In this document: positions 22,946 through 34,223 of the stretch, one piece after another | Layout of the letters: each line of letters starts with the position of its first letter | Position numbering within the stretch: position 1 is the stretch's first letter | NCBI GenBank assembly: GCA_900312665.1 | Contig: ONZQ02000002.1 | Span: 823,612-887,611, forward strand | Length of the DNA: 64,000 bases | Source: Cephalotrichum gorgonifer | Taxonomy: Eukaryota > Ascomycota > Sordariomycetes > Microascales > Microascaceae | Direction: 5' to 3' | The notes under the pieces: model-generated | What the model saw: only the letters and a program-made list of their open reading frames with translations | Told to the model about the DNA's origin: nothing | Database searches by the model: none | Made by a program: the position numbers and the translations under genes

Positions 22946-24817
22946 CTACATCTCTGCGCTTTCTAGGCGCACAAACTTGCCCTCTTCCCTGGGCTCAGTA
23001 GATGCCTCTGTGCAAGGCTCTGCTATAACTGACATGGTCTGTGCCTGTCGCAAGTGCCTCCTCGCCTCCTCACAATCATGCTCCGTCCACACACGATGCC
23101 GACTCCGGAGCATCCTCGAGCCATCCACGGTCCACGCCGTGGGCATCGCCGCCCTCCTGTGTAAGCTAAATCCGCGTGCTGCCTTGCCAGCGTTCTCGAC
23201 AAGAAGTTTTCGCGTGTCCGCCATAGCCATTTGCTTGTACTTCGGCGCATCTGCAGATGAGAGGATCTTCTCGATGACCCCCGTCACATGGGCGACTTGA
23301 TCCAACTGCCGCTGGATATCGCATGTCGCAATGGTCATCCGGAAACTGGAGAACTGGTCTCGGTCAATGCCGTGTGTCTTGAGATGCACATCTAGCTGCT
23401 TGGACGAAGGTAGCCAGAGGCCGGTGATGTCTAGCAGGTAGTTGAGTTGGTGTAGGACAACCGACCGAGCCGCAGGCTCAGTCGGGAGCATCGATTCGAA
23501 ATGCTCGGGATACATTGTAAATGTACGGAGAAGCATTATAGCAGGTTCCCGATCAAGCCGCCAGATCAACAGGCCCAGGAACTGGATTAAAGCCTGCGGG
23601 CTGAGACGGAGACCCAAGGAAAGCCCATAGCAGAACGTGACAACCGCGTCCGACATGTTGCAAAAGCGGGAGAACGCGCCGACCATCGACTCGAGAATGT
23701 ATCGGCCGCCCTGCGAGAAATAAAGAGTGCTATTCCTGAGGATGTTGCCAATATTCCGGTGAACCCCGGCATAGTTTCCGGACCGTTTGTCGTGGTTCAG
23801 GCATATTGCTGAGGATAAGGCGTGATGTGGATGATTTTTGAAATGCGCGAAGTGAGATCGAAGAACACACCTGGCCAGTGTAAGATGCCCGGCTTTGGTG
23901 AGGCAGAGGATGAGCATGTTGTATGTGTGGATAGTAAGGGGGGATTGCGTTGTGAGGAGGTTATAGCAGATTCGCTCAACGGTTCCGATGGCGTCGCTAT
24001 CAATGTCTCGAGCCATCTTTTCCGACAGCCCGGTGTCGGGGCGTGCAAATGCTGTTGCGTCTCGGTCTGGCCACCTGGGATTAGGGCATCCCGTCGCTCT
24101 AAGCCGATCAATGGTTTCCCGTAGTGGCGACCTTGCCGGAGGTAGGTGTTGTTGAGTAGTTAGTCGGTTGTGTTCGAGCAGCAGGTAGTCGACCATCTGC
24201 GTTATGTTGAACGTCCACTCTGAGGGCTGCGACCCAGAAACCGGTTGGACCTCCAGGCTCTCCGACGTCCTTAGCCATTCTCGAAGCATGTGGTAATCGC
24301 TCCTCTTGAGCTCTCGTAACGTTTTGCGGAAATTGGTTGCGTGGAAGGCCTCCCAGTACTCCGCGCCGTACTGCTCGAATATGCTCGTCCTTATCAAATC
24401 CGCCGCATCGGTCGAGGCGGGAGGAGAAGCCTCAGCTCCTGCCCTTTTTGGTACCACCAATCCCTCGCAGGCCCTGCTCTCGTGTGCAATCCAGTCGAGG
24501 ATACCCGACGGTGGTGGTGCTGGCGGCGGTGGCAGCTCGACCTCGGCCACCGCATTTTGGAACTGTAGCTGGGCTACTGCATCCTTCGCCTCGCTGATCT
24601 TGGCCTCGAGCCGTTTCCTTCGGTCATCTTTGTATTTTGCGTCGATTATCGCGGCCGTAGCGAATATGCTTGTGTAAAGCGTCGTAAATGCTTGTCCCCT
24701 GGACACCCTGACCTCAGCACCTGTTGTCGACCGTCGAATGGTCGTCTTTGCAACACTAGCGCACGTCTTGCACCAGCAATTGCGCGCTTGACTGGCTTTG
24801 GTCAATATTCCCTGCAT
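22946..24817 (-). CDS. Probable mitochondrial PPR-like protein
   Basis: Single-exon gene of 623 aa. The N-terminal 50 residues are rich in Lys, Arg, Ser and Thr and poor in acids, as expected of a mitochondrial presequence. A charged helical segment (KDDRRKRLEAKISEAKDAV) and a Pro-rich linker (about residues 100-110) follow. The central part contains a pentatricopeptide-like helix pair, TIHTYNMLILCLTKAGHLTL at about residue 300, and further helical repeats. PPR proteins bind organelle RNA and act in transcript processing or translation, which makes that the best guess. I do not recognise the specific orthologue. The gene is divergent from the DUF866 gene, with 412 bp between starts. Confidence 0.65.
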   Translation of the reverse strand: MQGILTKASQARNCWCKTCASVAKTTIRRSTTGAEVRVSRGQAFTTLYTSIFATAAIIDAKYKDDRRKRLEAKISEAKDAVAQLQFQNAVAEVELPPPPAPPPSGILDWIAHESRACEGLVVPKRAGAEASPPASTDAADLIRTSIFEQYGAEYWEAFHATNFRKTLRELKRSDYHMLREWLRTSESLEVQPVSGSQPSEWTFNITQMVDYLLLEHNRLTTQQHLPPARSPLRETIDRLRATGCPNPRWPDRDATAFARPDTGLSEKMARDIDSDAIGTVERICYNLLTTQSPLTIHTYNMLILCLTKAGHLTLARCVLRSHFAHFKNHPHHALSSAICLNHDKRSGNYAGVHRNIGNILRNSTLYFSQGGRYILESMVGAFSRFCNMSDAVVTFCYGLSLGLRLSPQALIQFLGLLIWRLDREPAIMLLRTFTMYPEHFESMLPTEPAARSVVLHQLNYLLDITGLWLPSSKQLDVHLKTHGIDRDQFSSFRMTIATCDIQRQLDQVAHVTGVIEKILSSADAPKYKQMAMADTRKLLVENAGKAARGFSLHRRAAMPTAWTVDGSRMLRSRHRVWTEHDCEEARRHLRQAQTMSVIAEPCTEASTEPREEGKFVRLESAEM

Positions 24818-25229
24818 TATAGAGACATCGGGCGCGTGAGGCCTTCAGGAGAGATAGGTCGGGCGACGGCTCTTGAGAGCCTAAGAAGGCATAGGCATAT
24901 TTCTGTATCGAGATTTGAGGTGGTCTGATGCGCTTGGTTGCGTTATTCTCTAGCTTGGACGAAATTGGGAAATCAATTGGGTCACGTGCAGCCGGGAAGC
25001 TTGATCTTTGTGCTGCATAATTAATGTTTGTGAATGTGTGTAATGTAATGCCCCACTATAGCAAGCGTACTATCTACACGGCGGGGGTATGTAGCTGACG
25101 GCGAAGTTGCCCAGCAGCAGATTTGGCGGGGCAGGCGCTGCCCCTCGTTCTTACCTGTATCGTGAAGGCATGCCATCTCCGCCATCACGATAACCTTCCA
25201 CCCAACAAACATCTGTATATTCTCTCGCG
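24818..25229. promoter_or_regulatory. Divergent promoter region
   Basis: 412 bp lie between the start codons of the minus-strand PPR-like gene and the plus-strand DUF866 gene, so it must serve both. No clear TATA box was seen. Confidence 0.5.
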
Positions 25230-25989
25230 ATGCTTGCACTTTTGCTTACCGCAGACCTTTCGGGGTAAGGCAATACCCGCCTGTATAGATGTCCTTATGC
25301 CGAGTTCAGGACTGACTGCCGTCCACCCACCAGGGTGACAAACCTCCGGCCCAATGATACCGAGGAGAACCCGTTCTGGTACACGTTTACAGTTCAATGC
25401 ACCCGTTGCCGAGAGGTCCACGACAATAATGTGTCCTTCAACCGCTTCGTATGGAATCGGCATTACCTTCCCCCCTTTTCCCCGGCGGCGAGATTGAGGT
25501 ATGTCCTCCAGCAGCTAGCTAACACCAGCCCCAGGAGACGCATGAGATGAGCGGTAGCAGGGGCGAGGCCAACTTTGTGTGGACATGCAAGAGCTGCAAA
25601 GGAGTAGGTCATCAATATCACTCCCTGTAGTCAAGTGAAAGAGGCTCACACGGATATTTAGAAGCAAGCGTCGGCCACCTTCAAGCTGGGGCCTGTAGCG
25701 TATGAGCAGAGTGAGCCCGCGAAGCCGCAGAAGATCCTCGAGGTTGACTGCCGGGGCCTCGAGCTTGTCTCATTCTCGCCAGAGGTAGGTTTACCCATCA
25801 TTTAATGTATTAATCGCATGTATATCTAGTTAACTCCTTCCAAAGGGCGGGTGGTTGGCCGATGGCTCGGACTCGGGCACGAAATTTACGGATATCGAGC
25901 TGGTGGAAGGAGAGTGGTATGACTACGATGAGAAGGCGGGCGAGGAAGTCGGGATTACAAACCTTAAGTGGGAAATTGTAAAGTCATGA
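25230..25989 (+). CDS. CXXC-motif zinc-binding protein, DUF866/UPF0587 family
   Basis: Five exons join in phase: 25230-25264, 25334-25448, 25535-25603, 25662-25784 and 25846-25989, encoding 161 aa, the usual family size. It begins MLALLLTADLSGVTNLRPND and contains the family hallmarks: YTFTVQCTRCRE, then SGSRGEANFVWTCKSCK, then TFKLGP and a C-terminal WYDYDEKAGEEVGI. The two CxxC pairs (CTRC and CKSC) form one zinc site. The family (human CZIB/C1orf123) is eukaryote-wide, and its exact function is not settled. All introns are 58-86 nt with GT..AG borders, and four introns in 486 coding bases make it the most intron-dense gene here. Confidence 0.93.
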
Positions 25990-26303
25990 CGGGCGAGAGC
26001 AGGTAGCAATATTTTCTGAAATGGGGCAGAGATATCTGAAATCGTCGTGTGGACATGTGCACTGCACGTGTAATCGGTCGAGTTAACTTTCAAGGGTGAG
26101 GTTGAGTCGCAAAAAGTGACACTAACAATTTTTTTATCTACTCGGTACGAAATTTGCTGCACTGACCACTCAGACCGCGAACTGTGTCTACTTCATCATC
26201 AAACCCAGCCTACAACCACCTACAAGTACATTGAAGTATTCAACACAACACCAATCGCGAATGCAATGAGAAGTACATGTAAGACGTGAATGAGTCCGCC
26301 ACA
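25990..26303. other. Short intergenic region
   Basis: 314 bp between two plus-strand genes. It should hold the 3' UTR of the DUF866 gene and the promoter of the Rpr2-like gene. I see no further feature. Confidence 0.6.
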
Positions 26304-26921
26304 ATGACCGCTCCAGTTCTACAAGCAAGGTTGAACTACCTCACCGACTCGGCTCATCTTCTAGCACGGACGGTCCCAGATGCTTCGGCGTACCTCATGA
26401 CCAGGCGACATGCTCTCACGTCCCAACACGACATTTCCATCTCGGACGTCGAGAAGCAGCATGTATGCATCGCATGCGGGAGCATATTGATCCCTGGTTG
26501 CAACAGTCTCCTTAAGATCGAGTCGGACAAGGCTTTACGACGACAACGCCAGCGACGGCGAGCTCTAGGATCACGCCCCAAGCAGCAGCAAGACGGAAAG
26601 GGAAAGCCGAAAGCTGACGAGAAGGTTGGGCGGACGGGGATCACCAAGACTATGTCTTGCAACCGCTGTGCAAGGACCACTACAGTCCAGCTGCCACCGC
26701 CGCCTGTCATCGGGCGCTCGAAACGTAGGAAGACCGCCGAAGCAGCGAAGCCCGCCGCGATGGAAGCAGCAACCGACTCACGCAAGCCTTCCGCCAATGC
26801 GGTGAGCAAGAAGAGGGCGAAGAATCGCAAGGCTGGCTTGCAGGCTCTCTTGGCCGAGAGCAAGGCTTCTGCGTCAAAGTCGAGTTCCGGGCTGACACTC
26901 GCCAACTTTATGAAGAGGTGA
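26304..26921 (+). CDS. RNase P/MRP subunit, Rpr2/Snm1/Rpp21 family
   Basis: Protein subunit of nuclear RNase P or RNase MRP, which process tRNA and rRNA precursors. It is a single exon of 205 aa. The first in-frame ATG is 26304; a GTG six codons earlier is not needed. An N-terminal helical part (LQARLNYLTDSAHLLARTVP) precedes the zinc site, formed by CIAC at about residue 60 and CNRC at about residue 120. Between them lies a basic insert rich in Arg, Lys and Gln. The C-terminus is highly basic, like a nuclear or RNA-binding tail. This order matches the Rpr2 domain; yeast Snm1 (MRP-specific) and Rpr2 (P-specific) cannot be told apart from sequence alone. Confidence 0.85.
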   Translation: MTAPVLQARLNYLTDSAHLLARTVPDASAYLMTRRHALTSQHDISISDVEKQHVCIACGSILIPGCNSLLKIESDKALRRQRQRRRALGSRPKQQQDGKGKPKADEKVGRTGITKTMSCNRCARTTTVQLPPPPVIGRSKRRKTAEAAKPAAMEAATDSRKPSANAVSKKRAKNRKAGLQALLAESKASASKSSSGLTLANFMKR

Positions 26922-27384
26922 ACGTGGCCGAGAGAGTCGGGGGCCGACCCCGGTCCGTCCCGGTCCCGCGGCCTTTATGGCTGTTCAGGCAGCCAACCAT
27001 GGGGGAAACGCCGCCGAGCTACGGATGACACGGCCGTTCGAGCTACTAGCGAGCCCGCTGGTGAAAATATAGGGTGGTGCATAGTATTCCACGACGACTA
27101 TTGGCCGGTTATTAGGCGTTGCCGCCAAGAGGCCGCCCTAGACCAGCAAATTTTACCCCTCCACCTGATAAGAGAAAAAAAGCTTCTATCAGCAGCGATA
27201 TCCTTCCAGTCGATAATACTTACCCCACCATCGACGTCGACATCGAGTCAATGCGATCACAGTTCTCGCCTCCCTGACAAAACCTAAATTTCCCTCGTCT
27301 GCGTCTACTCACAAACGAAAGACCGCATTTTCAGAGTCGTCAAAGGGATAATCAACCGGAAACAAGGCATTTTACAAACAGAAA
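26922..27384. other. Intergenic: ZPR1 promoter and leader
   Basis: 463 bp with no gene. GC-rich 3' flank of the Rpr2-like gene gives way to a CT-rich leader before the ZPR1 start. Confidence 0.6.
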
Positions 27385-28947
27385 ATGTCGGCCGCGGACA
27401 ACACCAGCGCAAGCGCGGCGCCCGCCGCCCCCACCTCCGAGTTCGAGGCCATCGGTAGCAGGATCAATAGGTCTGCCAACCCTGTCGACGGTGAGGAGGT
27501 AGAGGACAAGTTCGTGCAAGAGATCGAATCGCTCTGCATGAACTGCCACGACAACGTAAGCCGACACCCCTTAACACCCCCTTTCTCCCCAAATCCTAAC
27601 CTACTCTACCCGTTTCGAACTGGGCCACGGACTAACTGGCCACTCATCGCATAGGGAGTCACGCGCCTCTTCCTAACTGCGATCCCCTACTTCCGCGAAA
27701 TCATCCTCATGTCCTTCGAATGCGACAAGTGCGGCTTCAAGAACAACGAGATCCAGGCAGCAACATCGGTCCAGCCTAAGGGCACCCACTACGAGCTCAG
27801 GTTGACCGAGCAGGAGGATTTCTCACGCACAGTTGTCAAGTCCGACACCGCGACCGTCAACTTTATCGAGCTAGACCTCGAGGTGCCCCCTGGCCGCGGC
27901 CAGCTCACCAACGTCGAGGGCCTGCTATCGACCGTCATCGACGACCTGGAGCTGAGGCAGGATGTACGGAAGGAGCACGACCCGGAGGTATACGAGAAGC
28001 TACAGGAGGTAATCAAGAAGGGCCGCGATATGCTAGAAGGCCGTTCATTCCCGTTCCGCGTCTTCGTCGATGATCCCACCGGAAACTCCTTCATCGCGCC
28101 GAACCTTACCGACGGTGTTGGCAAGTGGTCCAAGAGGGAATACGCTCGGACGCCCGAGCAGAATGCCGCCCTCGGCCTTGCCGCAACAGACGGGACCGCC
28201 GAAGAGGCCGAGCCGCACCAGCCGAGCCTCGACGCAAATGGTGACATCATCCCCAACGAGGTATATAGCTTCCCCGCCTCATGCCCGGGGTGCATGCACT
28301 CCTGCACGACGAACATGAAAATGGTCGACATCCCCCGCTTCAAGCAGGTTGTCCTGATGTCGACCGTGTGCGACGCCTGCGGCTACCGCTCCAACGATGT
28401 CAAGACCGGCGGAGAGATCCCGGAGTTCGGCGAGCGCATCACGCTCAAGGTCACCGATGAGCTTGACCTCGCGCGGGACATCCTCAAGAGCGAGTCTTGC
28501 GCTCTCGAGTGCCCCGAGCTCAACCTCTCCGTCAACCCGGGCACGCTTGGTGGCCGCTTCACGACGGTGGAGGGCCTCTTCACCCAGGTTCGCGATGACC
28601 TGCGCAACCAGATCTTCCAGGGGGACGCCGCTTCCGGCGCGGGCGGTGACTCGCTGACCAGTGAGGAGAAGTCAACATGGGACGCCTTCTTTGAGAACCT
28701 GGATTCGGCTATTAGGGGGGAGAGGGAGTTCACAGTCGTGCTGTCCGATCCCCTTGCGAGCAGTTATGTCCAGAGCCTTGTTGACCCCCCTGCTGTGGAC
28801 GAGAAGATCACCAGGGAGTCGTACAAGAGGACGGAGGAAGAGGAGGAGGATTTGGGTCTGAAGGATATCAAGGTCGAGGGGTATGAGGAGGAGGAGAAGG
28901 GGGAGGACAAGAAGGAGGAAGAGAAGAAGGAGGAGGACAAGGCCTAA
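27385..28947 (+). CDS. ZPR1: Zinc finger protein ZPR1
   Basis: Essential eukaryotic protein that acts as a chaperone for translation elongation factor eEF1A and moves between cytoplasm and nucleus. Two exons, 27385-27555 and 27655-28947, join at CMNCHDN/GVTRLF and encode 487 aa. There are two ZPR1 modules. The first zinc finger is CMNC...CDKC (residues about 52-85) followed by the KGTHYELR beta domain. The second is CPGC...CDAC (about 225-260, ending CGYRSNDVK). Each is followed by the helical hairpin beginning VEGLL or VEGLF. The C-terminus is a Lys/Glu-rich acidic tail. The single 99-nt intron splits finger 1. Confidence 0.97.
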
Positions 28948-29330
28948 GTTTTTATCAGGAGACGTGATAAAGAATAGAGAGACGGAGCGGACGCGCATTA
29001 TCTGGGCTGAAGGCTATGGGGGCATGGATAATGAATATTGAGAGCAGATTTGACATGATTCACGAGAGATTAGCGGAACTGGACAAGGAAAATGGGAAAG
29101 GGGGCAAGAAAAAAGACGGATAGATTAGAGGTCGAAATCGAAATCAGTGATGATATTGATTGTACATTGTTAAGAGGCCCCCGCCTCCCAGTTAACCCAC
29201 ACGGACGCCGAAACCACCCATAACCTCAATCCCAGCTTTCCAGGTTTTCCAAAGTCAACCCCCCCCCCTTTTTCCAAATAGCATCAAGCCTAGATGAAAA
29301 CAAGTCCTTTCGTAACGGAAAAAGTCTCAG
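28948..29330. terminator. Convergent 3' flank
   Basis: 383 bp between the stop codons of two convergent genes. It must contain both polyadenylation regions. I see only AT-rich and poly-C stretches. Confidence 0.5.
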
Positions 29331-30940
29331 TCAGGTACACCTCCTTCCCATCCTCTTCGGCCCCTCCTCTCCCAAGTCAGGACTAGCGACCCTCGTCCCC
29401 CAGCTCCCCCAGCTTGCCCTCCCACGCGCGTATTTATCCGCCAAATCACGGTCCCCGTCCGGCGCCTCTTCATCCAGCGGGTCCCGGCTTACCGCCACAC
29501 CAATTCCCATGTCCGCCCTTGGACCTGCGGGCGGCGGCAGTGGGGTGGCCGGTAGTGCTCGCATGGGCGGAGGGCCGGGCGTCACGAGGTCAGGAATCTC
29601 AAGCGGGCCGTCGTGCGGCCTAGGCGGACGCGTGGGCGGCAGCTGCTCCGACGGCGGCGGCCCCTCGCCGGACGGAGGGCCGCTGCGCTGCGAGCCGGCC
29701 GGTGCCGAACTCGCGGACCTGTGCGTGCTCGTTGACGAGCATGGTTTTCCCGCGGGCATGAAGGGCGGGAGCGGGGCGTTCTCGTTCCTCGGGACCAACT
29801 TCGAGGTCGTCGGGGCGCAGATGGGGTTCGTGGGGAAGGGGGTCGGCACAGGGTGGGCGTGGTGCGGGCTGCGGGCGGGGCTGCTCGTCAGCGTCGGGAG
29901 GAGCCTCCTGTCCTTGAGTCGCGGGGGAGGCGAGAGGGGCGTGGAGACCGTTTGGGGGCGGGAGCCCGCGGGGGAGTGGGTGCGGGCGGGGACGAGGCGG
30001 GTGGGGGAGGAGGACGGAGAGGGGGGCACGCTGGCGTGCTTGATGCGCTCGCGGATGGAATCGCGGTATTTCGTGCGCGGGGGGTGGCGGCGCCGGCGGA
30101 GGAGGTAGAAGGCGATGCTCAGGAGAGTGAGGAAGGCGAGAAAGGAGACGACGCCTATGGCTGCCTTGATGCCCGTTGACAGGACCGGTCTGCTCTGTGC
30201 AGGGGGGACTGTGGAGTCTTGGCTGGGGGCTATGTCGGCCGGTGGCGGGTGTGATGGCACGCTTGGACTCGGGGCTGGTCCTGTCGTTGAGGCGGATGAT
30301 GGAGCGGATAGGGTGGAGGAGAGGGAGTGCTTGAAGTCCATTGAGCCGACGATGTTGAGGCAGGCCGCCGGCTCGTTGGGGGCGTACACAGATGACTGTG
30401 GACAGGTGAACTCGTCAGGGGGTAAACCCGAGTCCTCGACGCCCTCGTAACCCTGACTGTCTCTCTGTTAGATTTGACTCCTCTGCCATCTGGAACGGGG
30501 AAGCGACCTACTTTTGACATTCGTACACGATCCTCTTGACATTAGCTGGAACACCGACAACCCTGTGTAAGCGAACCATTCCAAAAGTCTACGTCCCGAA
30601 GAGAGATGAGAACAGAAAAGAAGAGGGGCTGAAACCTACGATCGTGCGCAGTGGCCCTTCTCTCACGGTCGAACCACACCCCACAGAGTACGGAGTCGCA
30701 GCAGTAAAGCCAACCGAAACCCAGGTCTGCGCCGAACCCGGCGGTACTGTTGAGTGCTTCACATAGGGCGCCAGCTGTGTCGTCGTTCTGTGCCACCGCC
30801 GCTACCTGTCCCATGAACCGCTCTTTACACTGGGCGACGCAGGCCGCGCTGTCTTTCACATCCGTGGCGAGCTGACCCCATTTTCTAGAGCTTGGGTCGA
30901 TCGAGCTGTCGCACACTTCGTTTCTGTGTCGAACCGCCAT
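29331..30940 (-). CDS. Single-pass membrane protein with Cys-rich ectodomain (splicing uncertain)
   Basis: No function recognised. Exons appear to lie at about 30940-30640, 30562-30512 and about 30450-29331. The first encodes a Cys-containing segment (VCDSS, CVAQCKERF, LYCCDSVLCGVW). The last holds EFTCPQSS, a Ser/Thr/Pro-rich stalk, one membrane helix (IGVVSFLAFLTLLSIAFYLL), a stop-transfer RRRR and a long Pro/Ser-rich cytoplasmic tail. The layout resembles fungal wall-sensing or WSC-like type I membrane proteins. The first ATG I can use (30940) gives no signal peptide, so a 5' exon is probably missing. The middle exon reads well in one frame, but that frame does not match the phase left by exon 1. 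Confidence 0.55.
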
Positions 30941-32713
30941 ATCTGAGATGTTATCTTTAGGCTGGATGATGCTATGATGAGATAGATATCGAGGATGGGT
31001 ATAATGGATGGTATCGTTGTGAGAGTTTCAAGTAATTCTCTTCTCCCCTGAGAGGCGATAGATGGTGGCCGAGCTGCGCTGTAGCTTATAAGTGATATTA
31101 AGACGTGCCACTGCCCCTGTGAATAGGGGGCGATATCCAAGGCTTCTTGGGATGATAGTGATCAAGAGAGTGTGTAATGAGAGATGATGCTCTTGTGGCG
31201 GAGACATACAAGCGGCGCGGAAGCAGCCTGAGTCGACCTATACTCGAGCAAGGTCGGTTTCGACCTTTAAAGACATACAAAAACCGAGCGTTTACAGGGG
31301 AAAATGAAGAGAGAATAACAAAAAAACAGAGCTGTCCTCAGAGCTGGTTGAAAGGAGGGCGGAAGGGGAAGAGAAGAGGAAGGGAGGCGGGAAGGAGAGA
31401 AAACAAAAAAGGGGGGGGGAGGGGCAAAGAGAGAAGCGAGCAACGGGAGAGGGTGATGCCAGAGAATAAATCGACGGGTATCGGTGTCATCCGAGCCCGG
31501 GGCTTTCTAGATCGAGGCAAGATTACGAACTTTTCGTCGGTAGCGGACTCTCATATGCCGTGGAAGGGGACACAAAGGGTCCCTCCAAGCCACCCCTCCC
31601 TCCCTCCCATCTCGCTCTTCCACTATTCCCCGTCACCTGTATCTCGTGGCCGCCCCCTTTCCACGAACCTACACAGGCACCTCATCTACGTCATTTCTAC
31701 CTTGGCCCTGAGAACAATGGATAATCGGGAAGCCAGTCGGTCGACGCAGATACGAGCTGAGAGGCGCCTGCAAGTCAGCCCACGGTAGACAATGCTATAT
31801 AACACATGGCCACAGAAAATTTAGAAGGGAGGCGTACGCCACCACGAGGTCGCGAAGTTGAGGTCTATGGAGCGAGCGCGCCCTCTCAGGGTGAACCGCC
31901 TAGAAATACACGGGCGTACGGTTACACAGAGGACTGCGCATCCCCGCTGCTGAACGAGAATACTTCGTATGGGGCGGCTGGGAAACGGCTAATAGGGCGT
32001 GGAGAAGCCGGCGTGGCCTGCACGTACCCGAGGGGTCCTTCGAAAGCTCGCGTCATGAGTCCACGGGAAGCGAGAATGGGAGAGAGAGAGATTGAAGATA
32101 TGGACTGTGTTAAACATTGGGGAAGCTCCGTGATATTACCATCTTGAGCTCAGGGGGGAGCAGCCCTACTCTTCCAGCCCGATAGTGCTAACTCGAGTCT
32201 TTTCCGTTGTAAGTGCGACCAGCCTGGTAATTTTGGGAGAATAGCTCTATCTCCCATATGCAGACATCCGTCTCGGCCATGTGTAAGCTCGTCACTCGAG
32301 AGTGGCTATGAAGATAATAGGCAAGTCATTCTCACCCTCCCGAAGAAAATAACAGGCGAGCCATTGCGGATCGGACGAGCGTGACAACCATCTAGATCCC
32401 GGCTCCGCCGGCCGACCTGAAGTCTGCCCACGGGAGACGGTAACTAGCGATTCGTCCGAATCCAGCTAGGAGTTCACAGGAGTCTCGGGTAACACGGTCT
32501 CCGTCCCGATCGCTCTATCATCAACCGACTCCAGCTGGATCTGGCCAAGTTCCACCTCCGTTCAGGCCGCATTTATGGACGCCTGTAGTTAGTTTCCCAG
32601 TCTGTATCCTTCCCCCCCTTGGACGAATAGGTAATTGGCCGGGGGTGTGGAAACCCGGACAAAGGGTTAGGTCACGATTGAAGATAACAATGAGGTCAAC
32701 GAGGTTTATGAGA
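30941..32713. other. Intergenic, no supported gene
   Basis: The first few hundred bases should contain the missing 5' exon and promoter of the minus-strand membrane protein. GA-rich low-complexity DNA fills 31360-31450. The open plus frame through it is Lys/Arg/Gly-rich only because of that bias. Confidence 0.5.
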
Positions 32714-33393
32714 TTATGAGAACCTGGTTCTCATTCGGCGTATGTGTATTACAGCCGCAGCTGCATCCAATAGTCCTGGCGTTTGTGCCCCCCCCTCCCA
32801 CCCACCAATCAGGCTGTCCCCCCAGGGGCTTTGGGAATCCGTATACTCATCTTGGAAGAAGGGGACCAGCGGCTTGGTTGCAGCGTCGCGCTGGGAGCCG
32901 AAAGGGGGAATTGTGTCGAAGACAACTAGGACTGCAGGTTCCCACACCATCCCGTTTCTGGGCCCAATGGCTTTGTATCCTTGGCGAAGATGACACAAGG
33001 CAACAGGACGGAATCTGGCCGCAATGTTCAAGCTGTCAATTAATATTTTCCCATCGGCGACATAACATTAGTTACTATCCTCCCACTAGTACATCAATGC
33101 CATGTTTAGGACGAGCACTCACATGGCCTAAGACGGGCTTATTCCCTTTGGAGGTAGGCCTTTGGAACCTCCACACACAGATCAATCGCCCTCACGAAGT
33201 CCATGGCGGGTGATAATTCCGCGTCAAAAAATGGGAGGAAGGGGAAGCCGTAGCAACAAAGAGTGTCAAAGGGAATGTAAAATGTTCGGAAACCACGTTT
33301 TATTTCCTGGTGGGAGAAGCTGTATGCACCTTCCTCGACATAGACCAGGCAGGCTGTTGGCTCCCGCATATGAATATGAAAGTCGTGGCGGGC
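32714..33393 (-). pseudogene. Coding-like relic of an unknown gene
   Basis: Two minus-strand blocks look like protein-coding sequence but cannot be joined cleanly. Block 33393-33139 is open and reads with a balanced composition (HMREPTACLVYVEEG, then FRTFYIPFDTLCCYGF and AMDFVRAIDLCVEVP). Block 33067-32714 contains KILIDSLNIAARFRP, GPRNGMVWEPAVLVVFDTIP and PFFQDEYTDSQSPWGDSL. Between them are in-frame stops and no GT..AG pair that keeps phase. This fits a decayed gene or an undetected splice form. I do not recognise the family. A further open minus block at 33957-33646 could be a 5' part. Confidence 0.35.
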
Positions 33394-34223
33394 TCACCAT
33401 GATGAGAGAGGGAGCATACTGTTTATTATTATTCGTTACTTATTACTCTGTTTGCCTTGATGAAGAGAAAGGGATAATATCGAAGCGGCGGGTTCGGGCA
33501 GGATAATGGTGCCGTTATCCGCCCGCCAGAGGGGAAGGGCTTAGGCCCGAGCTGAATGATGGGCCTTGCGAGATGTGTGTGAGATGTCTGGTGTGTGACA
33601 GATGAGTTGCCGGCGTCGACGTGAAGAGGCCACGCCGCCTCTGGTCTAGTTTTGGTTTATGGAGGTAAAGTGAAGGATGGAGTTGTATTCTGGGATTGAG
33701 GTGCAGATGGCAGTGGTGTCCCTGACCTGCCAGGATGGAGGAAGTTGCGGCCCGAGTGCTGATGTAATGGCGGCACTTCGGAAACTAGGTCCGTCCAGGA
33801 GGTACCAGGAGATGTTCGGGGGTTTTGTCTGCTGCTTCAACCAAAATATACAAGTATCAATATAACTATTTTCCGGTAGTGCTAGCCGGGAGGAGGTTGG
33901 AGGGTCATCATCCCCGGACCAGCACTGCAAAGGACGGAAATAGGATTCCGGGGGCACATCTATATACCAACGGCAGTAATAATATTGTTCGGTCGCCCCT
34001 CCCCGTTATCCTTTTCAACTAGGGTTCTGACGGTAGCAAGGCAAGGTCATGGCCGGTGCTGCTGCCATCCATGGCGCCTAACACTTCATGTACTCGCCCG
34101 GGGACAGCGGCGGTCCCGAGTAGTCGCCCCTGAAACCCACCTACGCTGCTAAGACATTCGCTGCAAAGCACTCTATTGAGAGGCATATCCAACAGTGTGT
34201 CGACAAGAGCTCCCAGAAGATGA
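33394..34223. other. Intergenic, uncertain content
   Basis: Contains competing open frames on both strands at 33646-33957, neither convincing. It is otherwise featureless. Confidence 0.4.

Noticed and set aside
29509..30108. 199-codon plus-strand Gly-rich open frame
   Set aside because: Shadow of the Pro/Ser-rich tail of the minus-strand membrane protein.
31177..31788. 203-codon plus-strand open frame
   Set aside because: Its Lys/Arg/Gly-rich centre comes from a GA-rich simple tract; no start context or homology features.
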